A stretch of DNA of 64,000 bases, from contig NZ_JFZC01000027.1 in NCBI RefSeq assembly GCF_000648615.1, forward strand, positions 21,992-85,991, read 5' to 3'. The position numbers were made by a program, and so were the translations under genes. This document shows positions 55,141 through 63,914 of this stretch, piece after piece. Under the pieces are notes generated by a model. The model worked only from the letters and a program-made list of their open reading frames with translations. It was not told the DNA's origin and did no database searches. The DNA is from Sporolactobacillus terrae DSM 11697. GTDB taxonomy: Bacteria; Bacillota; Bacilli; Bacillales; Sporolactobacillaceae. Numbering within the stretch: position 1 is the first letter of the stretch; every line of letters begins with the position of its first letter.

Positions 55141-55303
55141 AAAAGAGGATGGTCCCGGTTCTTTACGTCATGCCTTTACAAGCAGCCGGGCTCATATTTG
55201 AACTGGACGAGCACCCGCCGCGGCCGATCCGAGCGGTGCCCGAGCATCTGTGCGTTAGACGCACGGTCTTTTATACGTCCAAAAACCCCGTACTTCCTTT
55301 ATT
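55141..55303 (-). repeat. Dispersed intergenic repeat, family A, copy 7 (degenerate)
   Basis: Shares GAGCATCTGTGCGTTAGACG, CACGGTCTTTTATACGTCC and AAAAACC blocks with copy 3, but the GATTCAGCACCG core is lost. On the minus strand it begins at the T-tract of the p60 terminator. Weakest of the called copies. Confidence 0.5.
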
Positions 55304-55353
55304 TGCAAAAAATAACCCCTTAAACGGGACATAAAAAGCTCCGTTTAAGGGGG
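55304..55353 (-). terminator. Terminator of the NlpC/P60-LysM gene
   Basis: CCCCTTAAACGG and CCGTTTAAGGGG form a perfect 12-bp stem with TTATTTTTTG on the minus strand. Confidence 0.9.
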
Positions 55354-55384
55354 AAAGTCGTTCATTCTATCCGTGCACCGTACA

Positions 55385-56494
55385 TTACATCGAACCAGGA
55401 ATAAGCAGATGCTGTCCCGGATAGATCAGTGTCGCCGATAAGTTATTGGCGCGCATCAATTGGTTTACCGAAATGCCGTGGAGCGTTGCAATTTCCCAAA
55501 GGCTGTCGCCGCTCTTCACCTTATAAGCACTTTTTGAAGAAGACGATGTGCTTTTCGCGGCTGTCTGCGTGATTACCGTTTTCGACGATGACGCAGATCC
55601 GGATAATTTCAGCGTTTGCCCTGGAAAAATCACATCGGCATTCAATCCATTAATCGATTTCAACGTACTTACGGAAATACCGTTTCCCGTTGCAATCTTC
55701 CAAAGACTGTCGCCGCTTTTAACTGTATAGGATGCTGCACTTGTCTTTGCAGGCGCTTCCGTTTCTTGTGCCGCGCCGCTGTTTTGTGATGCTGCTTCAG
55801 TCTGCGTGGAGCCTGACAGCTTTAACACCTGTCCCGGATAGATCAGATCCGATTTTAAATGGTTCAATGCTTTCAGGTTGGCAACCGTCATCCCATGATG
55901 GCTTGCAATTTTCCAGAGACTGTCGCCGCTTTTGACCGTATAACTCGAGGTTGTACCCGTCTGTGCCGGAGCGGTCGACTGGGCGGGTCGTTCTGTTTGA
56001 TGCTTTGCCGTTTCCGTTTCCGGTGCAGCGACGACTCTGCGTGCGGTTTTAAACTTTGGTTCCCAGTAGGATTGGGAACCGCCGCCGCTAAACACATTGG
56101 TTATATGTACACCCACTGTAACTTCAGCACTGATCATTTTTCCATTACCAATGTAGATGCCAACGTGATGAATCCCGCCGTCACCAGCAGTATCGAAGAA
56201 AAGCAAATCGCCCGACTGCAATTGATCCTTGGATACCGCAATCCCTTGCTCTGACTGTGCCGAAGACGTGCGCGGTAATGATCTATTCAGTACTTTGTTG
56301 TAAATGAATTGAGTAAATGAAGAGCAGTCAAATGAATCTTCTGAAAAGGCTGGTGCGGCATATTGATACGCCTTGCCTTGATAATTTAATGCCTGGCTGA
56401 CAACATCCTGTCCGGATGCAGCCATCGCCTGTTGGCCGGCGCCTGAAAACAACAATCCGCTCACAAGAGCAGTAGGTACAATAATTTTTTTCAC
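55385..56494 (-). CDS. Secreted NlpC/P60 endopeptidase with three C-terminal LysM repeats
   Basis: Cell wall D,L-endopeptidase of 369 aa. Order: signal peptide (cut near AMAA, residue 26), NlpC/P60 domain (about 27-150) with catalytic Cys57 in DSFDCSSF and His in GIHHVGIY (about 109-110), then LysM repeats at about 185-227, 256-298 and 324-366, joined by Thr/Ser/Ala-rich linkers. The order is the reverse of B. subtilis LytE/LytF/CwlS, where LysM comes first. The start is a GTG at 56492-56494 behind AGGAGGAATTGCA. Likely role: cell separation or turnover. Confidence 0.92.
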   Translation of the reverse strand: MKKIIVPTALVSGLLFSGAGQQAMAASGQDVVSQALNYQGKAYQYAAPAFSEDSFDCSSFTQFIYNKVLNRSLPRTSSAQSEQGIAVSKDQLQSGDLLFFDTAGDGGIHHVGIYIGNGKMISAEVTVGVHITNVFSGGGSQSYWEPKFKTARRVVAAPETETAKHQTERPAQSTAPAQTGTTSSYTVKSGDSLWKIASHHGMTVANLKALNHLKSDLIYPGQVLKLSGSTQTEAASQNSGAAQETEAPAKTSAASYTVKSGDSLWKIATGNGISVSTLKSINGLNADVIFPGQTLKLSGSASSSKTVITQTAAKSTSSSSKSAYKVKSGDSLWEIATLHGISVNQLMRANNLSATLIYPGQHLLIPGSM

Positions 56495-56928
56495 TGCAAT
56501 TCCTCCTAATCGCTCTCTTCGTCATTCTAAACGTTTGTGTTGCGAAAGTTAGCAGTTTCATTGAGTTATTGATGACAAAACGAAGGCTCCAGAACCAGCT
56601 GCTCCATGAATGCTCTGCTCGATCCATAGGCATCAATCAATTGCTTAACTGCTTCCCTGAAACAGCTTGTCCCCAGCGTCTTTATTTCTAGTGTCGTTCA
56701 CTCCGTCCATGCTGTCAATAACAACGCGCCTTAAAATGGTAGAAAACTTCAGCCGCTCTTTTGCAATACACGTCTAGTCTTTTTATCGGATCAATTGCGC
56801 GAATCATTAATTGATGGCTTCAAAAATTTTTCGACATTTTCTCCCCGCTCACAAAAGCAGAGACATAGTTTTTTCAGCGTCGACTCATTATAATAGGAGA
56901 TACGAGAAAAAGGACAGGAGGCTTTTCG
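56495..56928. other. Intergenic spacer upstream of pdxK and the P60 gene
   Basis: About 430 bp without a credible gene. A TATAAT at about 56889-56894, with a poor -35, probably serves pdxK. No riboswitch (TPP, PLP-related) pattern was recognised. Short frames on both strands lack ribosome sites. Confidence 0.5.
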
Positions 56929-57765
56929 ATGAATACACTGAATAAAGCATTGACAATTGCCGGATCGGATACGAGCGGCGGCGCCGGTATGCAAGCCGAT
57001 CTGAAGACCTTTCAAGAACTCGGCGTCTACGGCATGACCGCACTGACCTGTATCGTAACAATGGATCCACATAAAAACTGGGCGCACAGCGTTACTGCAC
57101 TGGATACCGAATTGCTCAAGAAGCAGCTGGATACGATCATTGTCGGTATTGGCGTCGATGCAATGAAAACCGGCATGCTCGCTTCACCGGAAATTATTAA
57201 AATTGCGGCGGATGCGATTGAAAAGAATCGTTTGGATCGCGTGGTTATCGATCCGGTTATGGTCTGCAAAGGGGCAGAGGAAGAAATTCAGCCGGAACTG
57301 CAGCCGGAAAACACGGCCGCAATGCTCGACTACTTAATTCCAAAAGCATTGGTGACAACGCCTAACCTCTATGAAGCGGCACGTTTAACCGGTATGCCGC
57401 GGATCACGAGCGTTGATCAGATGAAGGAAGCGGCGAAGAAGATCGTTGCCTTGGGTGCGAAGAATGCACTGGTCAAAGGTGGCAGCAGGCTTCCGAATAC
57501 AGATCAAGCCATTGATGTGCTTTATGACGGAAAAGACTTCCATATTATTGCTGATGACTACATCGACACGCCGAACATTCACGGTGCCGGCTGCACCTAT
57601 GCCGCAGCGGTTACCGCCGGTCTCGCCAAAGGGCAGTCCGTTCTTGAAGCTGTTCAAGTGGCGAAGAAATTTGTGACTGCAGCGATTCGCGGATCCTTCC
57701 GCTTAAACGACTATACCGGTCCGACCGATCACAGCGCATATAAGAAAGAGCTCGCTGCTCACTAA
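56929..57765 (+). CDS. pdxK: Pyridoxine/pyridoxal/pyridoxamine kinase PdxK (YwdB)
   Basis: Phosphorylates B6 vitamers to feed PLP enzymes, of which three aminotransferases are encoded in this window. The 278-aa ThiD-like kinase is closest to B. subtilis PdxK (formerly ywdB/thiD): ALTIAGSDTSGGAGMQADLKTFQE, VVIDPVMVCKGA and the catalytic HGAGCTYAAAVTAGLAKG. ThiD-type HMP kinase activity is the alternative, but overall layout favours PdxK. GGAGGC precedes the ATG. A bidirectional terminator separates it from convergent tetR. Confidence 0.9.
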   Translation: MNTLNKALTIAGSDTSGGAGMQADLKTFQELGVYGMTALTCIVTMDPHKNWAHSVTALDTELLKKQLDTIIVGIGVDAMKTGMLASPEIIKIAADAIEKNRLDRVVIDPVMVCKGAEEEIQPELQPENTAAMLDYLIPKALVTTPNLYEAARLTGMPRITSVDQMKEAAKKIVALGAKNALVKGGSRLPNTDQAIDVLYDGKDFHIIADDYIDTPNIHGAGCTYAAAVTAGLAKGQSVLEAVQVAKKFVTAAIRGSFRLNDYTGPTDHSAYKKELAAH

Positions 57766-57778
57766 ATCCATTCTACCG

Positions 57779-57820
57779 AAAAACCCCGGAGAGGCAACAA
57801 TTGGCCTCTTCGGGGTTTTT
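57779..57820. terminator. Bidirectional terminator between pdxK and the tetR gene
   Basis: AAAACCCCG-AGAGGC and GCCTCT-CGGGGTTTTT arms; A-run and T-run on the two sides. Confidence 0.9.
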
Positions 57821-57827
57821 CACTCTG

Positions 57828-58436
57828 CTACACGTCGAGTCCCAACGCCCTCAGTGGGCCTTGGGTCATAATCACTAAAATTCTGCGTGCAATTTCTTCT
57901 TCCGAGATCTTGGCCTGTTGTTCAAACCACCAGCTAAGCAGTCCAATCATCGCTGATGATACGAAAATCGGCATAATTTTGAGCATTAATGGATCTTTTT
58001 CGATCACAGGAAGATTCATCTGGCCGATTTCCTGTTGAAATTTAGACAGAAAACGTTCTTGCATGCGCTGCCGAAACATTGGAATGTCTTCATTAAAGAA
58101 CATTGCCCGGAAAAAGCGGTCATTTTTCTTAAAATGGCGGAACATCGTCTGAACAAAGCCCGTAATCCGATCGAACGACACCTTTCCATCAACAAAGTAA
58201 GTCCGTGGATGAAACCTTTCAACCGTCTCATTTAGACCTTCGTCAATCACTTTCTCCAGTAGATCGTACTTGTCGAGAAAGTGAAGATAGAAGGTGCCGC
58301 GACCTATTCGGGCAGCCGATGCAATATCTTTTACAGTAAGCGCATTGAATTTTTTTTGAAGCAGCAAATCAAGAAACGTCATTTCAATCGCAGCCCGCGT
58401 CTTAATCACGCGCAAATCGGTTGACTCCGATACCAT
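57828..58436 (-). CDS. TetR-family repressor of the adjacent ABC exporter
   Basis: A 202-aa regulator with an N-terminal helix-turn-helix (LTVKDIASAARIGRGTFYLHF, about residues 33-53) and a C-terminal ligand domain of the YhgD/TetR_C_7-like type. It is divergent from the ABC ATPase-permease genes. A perfect 15-nt palindrome lies in the shared upstream region next to their promoter, so it very likely represses them and is released by the exported compound. The inducer is unknown. Confidence 0.9.
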   Translation of the reverse strand: MVSESTDLRVIKTRAAIEMTFLDLLLQKKFNALTVKDIASAARIGRGTFYLHFLDKYDLLEKVIDEGLNETVERFHPRTYFVDGKVSFDRITGFVQTMFRHFKKNDRFFRAMFFNEDIPMFRQRMQERFLSKFQQEIGQMNLPVIEKDPLMLKIMPIFVSSAMIGLLSWWFEQQAKISEEEIARRILVIMTQGPLRALGLDV

Positions 58437-58539
58437 CCGAATCCCTCCCAGCTATTATAGAGGATCAGCAAAATCAAAGGATAAAAGACACAGATGCCGT
58501 TTATGTTCACTAATGATCATTTTGAAAACGATTGACTAT

Positions 58540-58588
58540 TGAACAATTGCCGATTCCATTTTATCATAATTATTGAACACAGTGTTCA
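58540..58588 (+). promoter_or_regulatory. ABC exporter promoter and TetR operator
   Basis: TTGAAC (58540-58545) and TATCAT (58562-58567) with a 16-nt spacer, followed by the perfect palindrome TGAACAC-A-GTGTTCA (58574-58588) at the expected transcript start. A repressor bound there would block transcription. Confidence 0.75.
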
Positions 58589-58615
58589 CTATGAGCTACA
58601 TTGACAAAGGATGTG

Positions 58616-59347
58616 ATGACGGTGAGTTTCCCTGTAAAAGGAGAGCATCTGCACAAAAAGTTTAAGAACCAAATCGTGCTCAGCGATGTATCGCTCACAC
58701 TTCAAGAAGGAGAAATATACGGACTGATCGGACCATCCGGAGCCGGAAAAACAACATTGGTACGCATTTTACTCGGTTTGGAAAAAGCCGACAGCGGCAA
58801 GATTGAGCTCTTTGAGCAGCGCCCAACCTTGAACGCCTTCCGCTCTCTCGGTTATATGGCTCAGTCCGATGCTTTATATAGCGAATTAAGTGCCTATCAG
58901 AATCTTTCATTCTTCGCTTCGATTCAAGGACTGCATGGAAAGGCGAAAAAATCCCGCATCCTCGAGGTCGCAAAAGCGGTTGAACTGGACAAAGATCTCA
59001 AGAAAAGTGTTGCTCAATTTTCCGGTGGTATGAAACGACGCCTGTCGCTTGCTGCCGCACTGATCCATCAACCTCGACTCTACTTGCTCGATGAGCCGAC
59101 CGTCGGGCTTGATCCGCTGATCCGCAAGAAATTGTGGACCCTATTTCATTATTTAAAAGAAAAAGGAGCGACGATTATCGTCACCACTCACGTCATGGAC
59201 GAAGTCGCGCAGTGCAGCCGCGTCGGACTGCTCAGTGAAGGAAAAATTATCGCTGAAGGTGCGCCGAAAGCGTTGATGCAGCGTTATCATGTCTCATCGG
59301 TTGAAGACATCTTTATCGCGGTTGAAAAGGAGGGGGCGAAAAAATGA
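58616..59347 (+). CDS. ABC-2 exporter ATP-binding protein
   Basis: ATPase of 243 aa with Walker A GPSGAGKTT, Q-loop in YMAQSDALY, signature FSGGMKRR, Walker B LYLLDEPTVGLDP and the H-loop in VVTTHVMDE order. The ATG at 58616 follows AAAGGA; TTG 58601 is inside the upstream region and unlikely. The stop overlaps the permease start (ATGA), so they are coupled. Likely export of a drug or lipid; controlled by the divergent TetR repressor. Confidence 0.93.
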   Translation: MTVSFPVKGEHLHKKFKNQIVLSDVSLTLQEGEIYGLIGPSGAGKTTLVRILLGLEKADSGKIELFEQRPTLNAFRSLGYMAQSDALYSELSAYQNLSFFASIQGLHGKAKKSRILEVAKAVELDKDLKKSVAQFSGGMKRRLSLAAALIHQPRLYLLDEPTVGLDPLIRKKLWTLFHYLKEKGATIIVTTHVMDEVAQCSRVGLLSEGKIIAEGAPKALMQRYHVSSVEDIFIAVEKEGAKK

Positions 59348-60552
59348 GAAATCTCTTTGCGATGGCCCGGCGCATCATCAGCCAGATCGTTCGTGACAAA
59401 CGCACCTTGGCTTTGTTGATTATCGCGCCTCTTCTGATTCTAACACTCGTCTGGTATATTTTCGGTGCGAAAACCTCCGAGCCAAATCTTGCAATCATTC
59501 ATTATGACTCGTCCGATTACATGAGCGCATTCGCGAAAAACGATTATAAACGTATGACTCCGCTGCAAGCAAGACAGGCACTTGCGGACAAGAAAATCGA
59601 TGCTTACGTTGACCTGAAAAATCCAGTAAAGGTTCACTTGGAAGGCAGCGATCCGCAGCGCAACGGTTTAGCGATGAGCAAAATTCAAGAGTCAATGCAA
59701 ACGATGCAAACGATCACGGTCACTGCGCTGAAAGACGAACTCACCGACGTCATTAAAGCACAGCAAAAAGACATGCAAGCGCAGCAGCAGATGATCGCAC
59801 AAATGGCTAAAGCAATGCAGATTTATGCGCCCGGCGCTTTAGCACAAATCACGCAAAATGCGCCAAAGGCCGAACAACCGGACAGCCCTCACAAGCAAGA
59901 AAAAGTGACGCTTGATGTCTCCTATCTTCATGCCAATGATGATCTGAATACATTCGATGCCTTTGGGCCGGCAATGGTGGGGATTTTCGTCTTCCTGTTC
60001 ATCTTTATGATCGGCGGCGTTTCCTTTCTACGCGAACGAACAACCGGAACACTGGACCGGCTCATGGCTTCTCCAATGAAAAATTATCAAATTATCTGGG
60101 GCTACATGATCGGATTCGGCTTGTTCGTCATTGTTCAATCGTTCCTGCTGACCTGTTACATCGTCTACGTGCTGCAGATCTATAATGTTGGCCATCTGCT
60201 CGATGTCCTGATCATCGTTTTCATTCTGTCATTCAGCGCGTTGTCGCTCAGCATCCTGCTGTCGACCTTCGCATCGAACGAGTTGCAGATGTTCCAGTTC
60301 ATCCCGCTGGTGATCGTCCCGCAAGTCTTTTTATCGGGCTTGTTCCCGATCGACACGTTGCCGGGTTGGGTGCAGGCGATCGGAAATCTGATGCCGATTC
60401 ACTATTCAACCGAAGCATTGCGAAACATCATGATCCGCGGAAGCGGATTCTCCGGCTGGTGGCTTGACGGATTAATTTTGATTCTTTTCTCGGCGGTCTT
60501 CATCACGATCAATATTCTAGTCATCCGCCGGCAGCGCCCGCTGACCAGCTAA
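59344..60552 (+). CDS. ABC-2 exporter permease
   Basis: A 402-aa permease of the YhfI/YhgE-like ABC-2 type: one N-terminal helix (about 22-42), a long extracytoplasmic Gln/Met-rich domain (about 45-205) and five C-terminal helices. GGVSFLRERTTGTLDRLMASP is the usual coupling-helix motif. Starts within the ATPase stop (4-bp overlap), ends at a terminator. Substrate unknown. Confidence 0.9.
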   Translation: MRNLFAMARRIISQIVRDKRTLALLIIAPLLILTLVWYIFGAKTSEPNLAIIHYDSSDYMSAFAKNDYKRMTPLQARQALADKKIDAYVDLKNPVKVHLEGSDPQRNGLAMSKIQESMQTMQTITVTALKDELTDVIKAQQKDMQAQQQMIAQMAKAMQIYAPGALAQITQNAPKAEQPDSPHKQEKVTLDVSYLHANDDLNTFDAFGPAMVGIFVFLFIFMIGGVSFLRERTTGTLDRLMASPMKNYQIIWGYMIGFGLFVIVQSFLLTCYIVYVLQIYNVGHLLDVLIIVFILSFSALSLSILLSTFASNELQMFQFIPLVIVPQVFLSGLFPIDTLPGWVQAIGNLMPIHYSTEALRNIMIRGSGFSGWWLDGLILILFSAVFITINILVIRRQRPLTS

Positions 60553-60570
60553 CGAACAAACACGAAACTT

Positions 60571-60602
60571 CAGACCGAGGCAGATGCCTCGGTCTGTTTT
60601 TA
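60571..60602 (+). terminator. ABC exporter terminator
   Basis: CAGACCGAGG and CCTCGGTCTG perfect stem with TTTTTAT. Confidence 0.92.
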
Positions 60603-60740
60603 TACAAAAAGCCGTTTTTTCCAGCAACCGGCTTCGTTTGTCTCTTTGAAACAAGGTGGACATGACTTTAATTTGTTGTCTCATTTATCTGTAACCAATC
60701 CATACTCTTGTGCTATCATGCTGGAAGAGGTGGCGTAAAA

Positions 60741-61307
60741 ATGAAAAAAGTTATCTTGCTTCTATTGATTGGTGTACTAATTGTGATTGGTGGGGGTTTC
60801 TTTATACTTCATCAAAACCAAGGTGCAACAAATGACCAGAAGTATGCAAAAACAAGTTCCTCTTCCCAAACAAACGCTGAGTCACAAGAAAAATTGAATA
60901 CTAACGAAACATCAAAATCAAGTTCCTTGCCAACAGAAAAGGATCAGCAAAAGGATTCAGAACAGCCAGAAAAAAGCGGATCATCTTCAGCACAGTCGAA
61001 TGAATCAGAAGTGAATCAATCATCAAATTCGTCAACTACAGCGAATACGGCATCCGATAAAGGAGAAGCGTCAAATGAAAGGGCAAGTTCAAGTTCCACA
61101 AAAGATTCAACTGTTCAAGCAGTGGATCGACCAAAGGGTTCCTGGGTAAAAACTTTTGAAAAAGATCTCTATAATGGATACCATGCAACGCCAAGCCGCT
61201 ACAAGTATATTGGTAATGGTCTTTGGCAGGTTTGGGTCAAGGAACATGATACCGGCCAGGATCCTTATGTAACTGTTAATCAATATACAGGTGATTTCCA
61301 CGGTTGA
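60741..61307 (+). CDS. Membrane-anchored Ser/Thr/Asn-rich protein with small C-terminal domain, unknown
   Basis: A 188-aa protein with an N-terminal anchor (residues 4-24), a disordered Ser/Asn/Gln/Lys-rich stalk (about 28-125) and a compact C-terminal part rich in Tyr, Trp and Gly (YNGYHATPSRYKYIGNGLW, then VTVNQYTGDFHG). The end resembles a PepSY-like or YxxW secretion-stalk domain, but I cannot name it. AT-rich codon use differs from its GC-richer neighbours. The ATG follows AGAGGTGGCG. Such proteins usually stand on the cell surface. Confidence 0.75.
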   Translation: MKKVILLLLIGVLIVIGGGFFILHQNQGATNDQKYAKTSSSSQTNAESQEKLNTNETSKSSSLPTEKDQQKDSEQPEKSGSSSAQSNESEVNQSSNSSTTANTASDKGEASNERASSSSTKDSTVQAVDRPKGSWVKTFEKDLYNGYHATPSRYKYIGNGLWQVWVKEHDTGQDPYVTVNQYTGDFHG

Positions 61308-61338
61308 TCATCACTTCTTTCATTCATTAATAGTTGTC

Positions 61339-61375
61339 AAAATAGCCCCTCATCTAAAGTGGGAGGCTATTTTTA
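61339..61375 (+). terminator. Terminator of the Ser-rich protein gene
   Basis: AAAATAGCC-CCTC and GGAGGCTATTTTTA arms with T-tail. Confidence 0.75.
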
Positions 61376-61692
61376 TCTATAGTACAACCAAATTCTCCCT
61401 ACTAATAACAGGTAATGTGTCAAATGAATGATCATAACCACGAATAAAGGTATTGTACAGTATTATTTGATAGAAGTTTCTTCGATCATGGTAATATACA
61501 ATAGTACACTTCCTCAAACAACGGGGCACTAGCAATGACAAACCTATTCGTTAAAATACTTTCTCATCCCTAAATTTAATATCGGGTCAACAAATACCAA
61601 GAAATAAAAGATACAGCTATGCAGCAGCCGTTGGTTTATCACATACAATGATTAAAGCAACACGTCGTATGTGCGCTTGCGGAGGTGCAGTG
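61376..61692. other. AT-rich spacer upstream of the alpha-galactosidase gene
   Basis: About 315 bp. It contains an inverted repeat TATTGTA...TACAATA (61451-61457 and 61497-61503) and a 12-codon frame described separately. No clear promoter with both boxes was found for the alpha-galactosidase gene, and no good cre site. Confidence 0.45.
61535..61573 (+). pseudogene. Possible remnant of an Fst-like small toxin reading frame
   Basis: The frame MTNLFVKILSHP, then TAA, resembles the N-terminus of Fst/TxpA-like type I toxins (which typically run MxxxFVxIxAPxxVG...). It is preceded by GGGG about 9 nt upstream. It stops after 12 codons and the following frames do not continue with the expected transmembrane pattern. 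It may be a decayed copy or chance. Confidence 0.2.
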
Positions 61693-63876
61693 ATGATTAT
61701 TTATGATTCGAAAAAAAGATGCATTCACTTGCAAACCAAACATTCCAGTTATGTCATGCAAGTCGACAATGGCTATCTGCTCCACCTTTACTGGGGAAAG
61801 CGAATCAACCACTATCTTGGCAGCAGACCGGTGATTAAGGCGCCAAGATCTTTTGCTCCTTACGCCGATCCGAAACATCGCGGCTTTTCCTTAAGCACAC
61901 TCCCACTCGAGTATCCGGGATACGGAAATGGTGATTATCGTCATCCCGCCTATGCGGTTCAACTTGAAAATGGAACAACGGTCAGCGATTTGCGCTACAG
62001 CGGTCACATCATCTATTCGGGTAAGCGAAAACTTAGGGGACTGCCGGCGACTTATGTTGAGAAAAACGCGGAAGCAGACGCGATTGATCTGATGCTCGAG
62101 GATCAAATCACCGGTTTATTGGTTATACTCACGTATACCGTCTTTCGCGACTTTGATGCCATCGCCCGCACGGTACGTTTCGAAAACAAGGGCAACCGTG
62201 CAATCCGCCTTCTCAAAGTCTCCAGTGCTAGCCTTGATTTACGCGATGATCAATTTGATTTACTTACGTTCTATGGCACGCATAATGACGAGCGGAACAT
62301 GGATCGTCAGCCGCTCGCACCCGGCAGCCGGGTTATCGAGAGCACGCGTGGCGCCAGCAGTCCGCAGCATGACCCTTTTTTTGCCTTGGTGCGCAAGAAT
62401 GCTGATGAGAGTCAGGGAGACGTATTTGGCTTCAGCCTTGTATACAGCGGCAATTTCCGATCACAAATTGAAGTCGAGCAATACCACACGACACGCGCAT
62501 CAATAGGCATTAATCCATTCACCTTCAGTTGGAAACTTAATCCTGAGGCAAGCTTTCAAGCCCCTGAGGCCGTGCTTGTCTACTCGGATCAAGGACTCGG
62601 CGGCATGTCGCGCACCTACCATCAGCTTTATCGAAGCCGCCTCGCCCGTGGAACCTATCGTGATCGCGTTCGCCCAATTCTCATCAATAACTGGGAAGCA
62701 ACCTATTTCAAATTAAATGAAGAAAAATTGCTCGCCATTGCCTCTGAAGCCCAAAAAGCAGGCATCGAACTCTTCGTCCTAGACGACGGCTGGTTTGGCC
62801 GGCGAGACAACGATAAAAGTTCGCTTGGCGATTGGTTTGTCAACAAACGCAAACTGCCGCATGGACTCAAAGGACTCTCAAAGCGAATCCACGATATCGG
62901 ACTCGCGTTCGGCCTCTGGTTCGAACCGGAAATGGTCTCACCAGACAGTGATTTGTACCGTGCACATCCTGATTGGACGCTTCACGTCCCAGGTCGTCCC
63001 CATAGTCTCAGCCGCCACCAACTCGTGCTTGATCTGTCACGCGCGGACGTTCGCCGCTACCTTTATCAATCGCTTTCAACCATTTTATCGGACGCGGACA
63101 TCAACTACGTAAAATGGGACATGAACCGGCACATGACTGAAGTCGGTTCAGCACTTCTCCCTCCCGACCGCCAACAGGAAACCGCACACCGCTACATGCT
63201 TGGGCTTTATGAACTAATGGAGCGCCTCACGCATGCCTTTCCAAACATCTTGTTCGAAAGCTGTTCAAGCGGCGGCGGCCGCTTTGATCCGGGTATGCTC
63301 TTTTACATGCCGCAAACCTGGACCAGCGACAATACCGACGCCGTTTGCCGATTGAAAATCCAATACGGAACAAGCGTTGTCTACCCAGCGATTGCCATGG
63401 GCGCCCATGTTTCCGCCGTACCCAACCATCAAGTCGGTCGACTCACTTCGCTTGCTATGCGCGGCGCAGTCGCCATGTCCGGAAATTTCGGCTATGAACT
63501 TGATCTAACTAAATTAAGCAACGAGGATAAAGCCACCGTAAAAAAACAAGTTGCTTTTTATAAAAAAATCCGTCCACTCATTCAATTTGGCAATTTCTAT
63601 CGAATAGGTAGTCCATTCACGAGCAACGATGCCGCCTGGTGCTTTGTCTCACCTGACCAAACGGAAGCCATCGGTTTTTATTTTTCCATAGGGTTCAACC
63701 CAAGTCTCGTACAAAAAGTCTTTCATTTTCAAGGATTGAATCCGGACTTCGTCTATGAAAATTGTGCAAACGGCGATGTGTTCAGTGGCGATGAACTGAT
63801 GAACAGTGGTTTAAACGTACCGATTGAAAAAGGCGACTTCCATCGTTACCTATGGTGGATTAAAAAAGCAGATTGA
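61693..63876 (+). CDS. agaA: Alpha-galactosidase (GH36)
   Basis: Cytoplasmic enzyme of 727 aa that hydrolyses terminal alpha-galactose from melibiose, raffinose and similar sugars. It has an N-terminal beta-supersandwich domain (1-about 325), a central barrel and a C-terminal sheet. The nucleophile is in YVKWDMNRHM (D476), the acid/base in WTSDNTDAV (D546), and the substrate-binding FVLDDGWFGRRDNDKSSLGDW is intact. No signal peptide. The ATG at 61693 follows GGAGGTG by 5 nt; the frame begins earlier (61648) but without a ribosome site. No sugar transporter flanks it inside the window. Confidence 0.95.
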   Translation: MIIYDSKKRCIHLQTKHSSYVMQVDNGYLLHLYWGKRINHYLGSRPVIKAPRSFAPYADPKHRGFSLSTLPLEYPGYGNGDYRHPAYAVQLENGTTVSDLRYSGHIIYSGKRKLRGLPATYVEKNAEADAIDLMLEDQITGLLVILTYTVFRDFDAIARTVRFENKGNRAIRLLKVSSASLDLRDDQFDLLTFYGTHNDERNMDRQPLAPGSRVIESTRGASSPQHDPFFALVRKNADESQGDVFGFSLVYSGNFRSQIEVEQYHTTRASIGINPFTFSWKLNPEASFQAPEAVLVYSDQGLGGMSRTYHQLYRSRLARGTYRDRVRPILINNWEATYFKLNEEKLLAIASEAQKAGIELFVLDDGWFGRRDNDKSSLGDWFVNKRKLPHGLKGLSKRIHDIGLAFGLWFEPEMVSPDSDLYRAHPDWTLHVPGRPHSLSRHQLVLDLSRADVRRYLYQSLSTILSDADINYVKWDMNRHMTEVGSALLPPDRQQETAHRYMLGLYELMERLTHAFPNILFESCSSGGGRFDPGMLFYMPQTWTSDNTDAVCRLKIQYGTSVVYPAIAMGAHVSAVPNHQVGRLTSLAMRGAVAMSGNFGYELDLTKLSNEDKATVKKQVAFYKKIRPLIQFGNFYRIGSPFTSNDAAWCFVSPDQTEAIGFYFSIGFNPSLVQKVFHFQGLNPDFVYENCANGDVFSGDELMNSGLNVPIEKGDFHRYLWWIKKAD

Positions 63877-63914
63877 ACTGCAAAGGCATGAGCCTGTTTT
63901 TGTAGAATTTCTGT

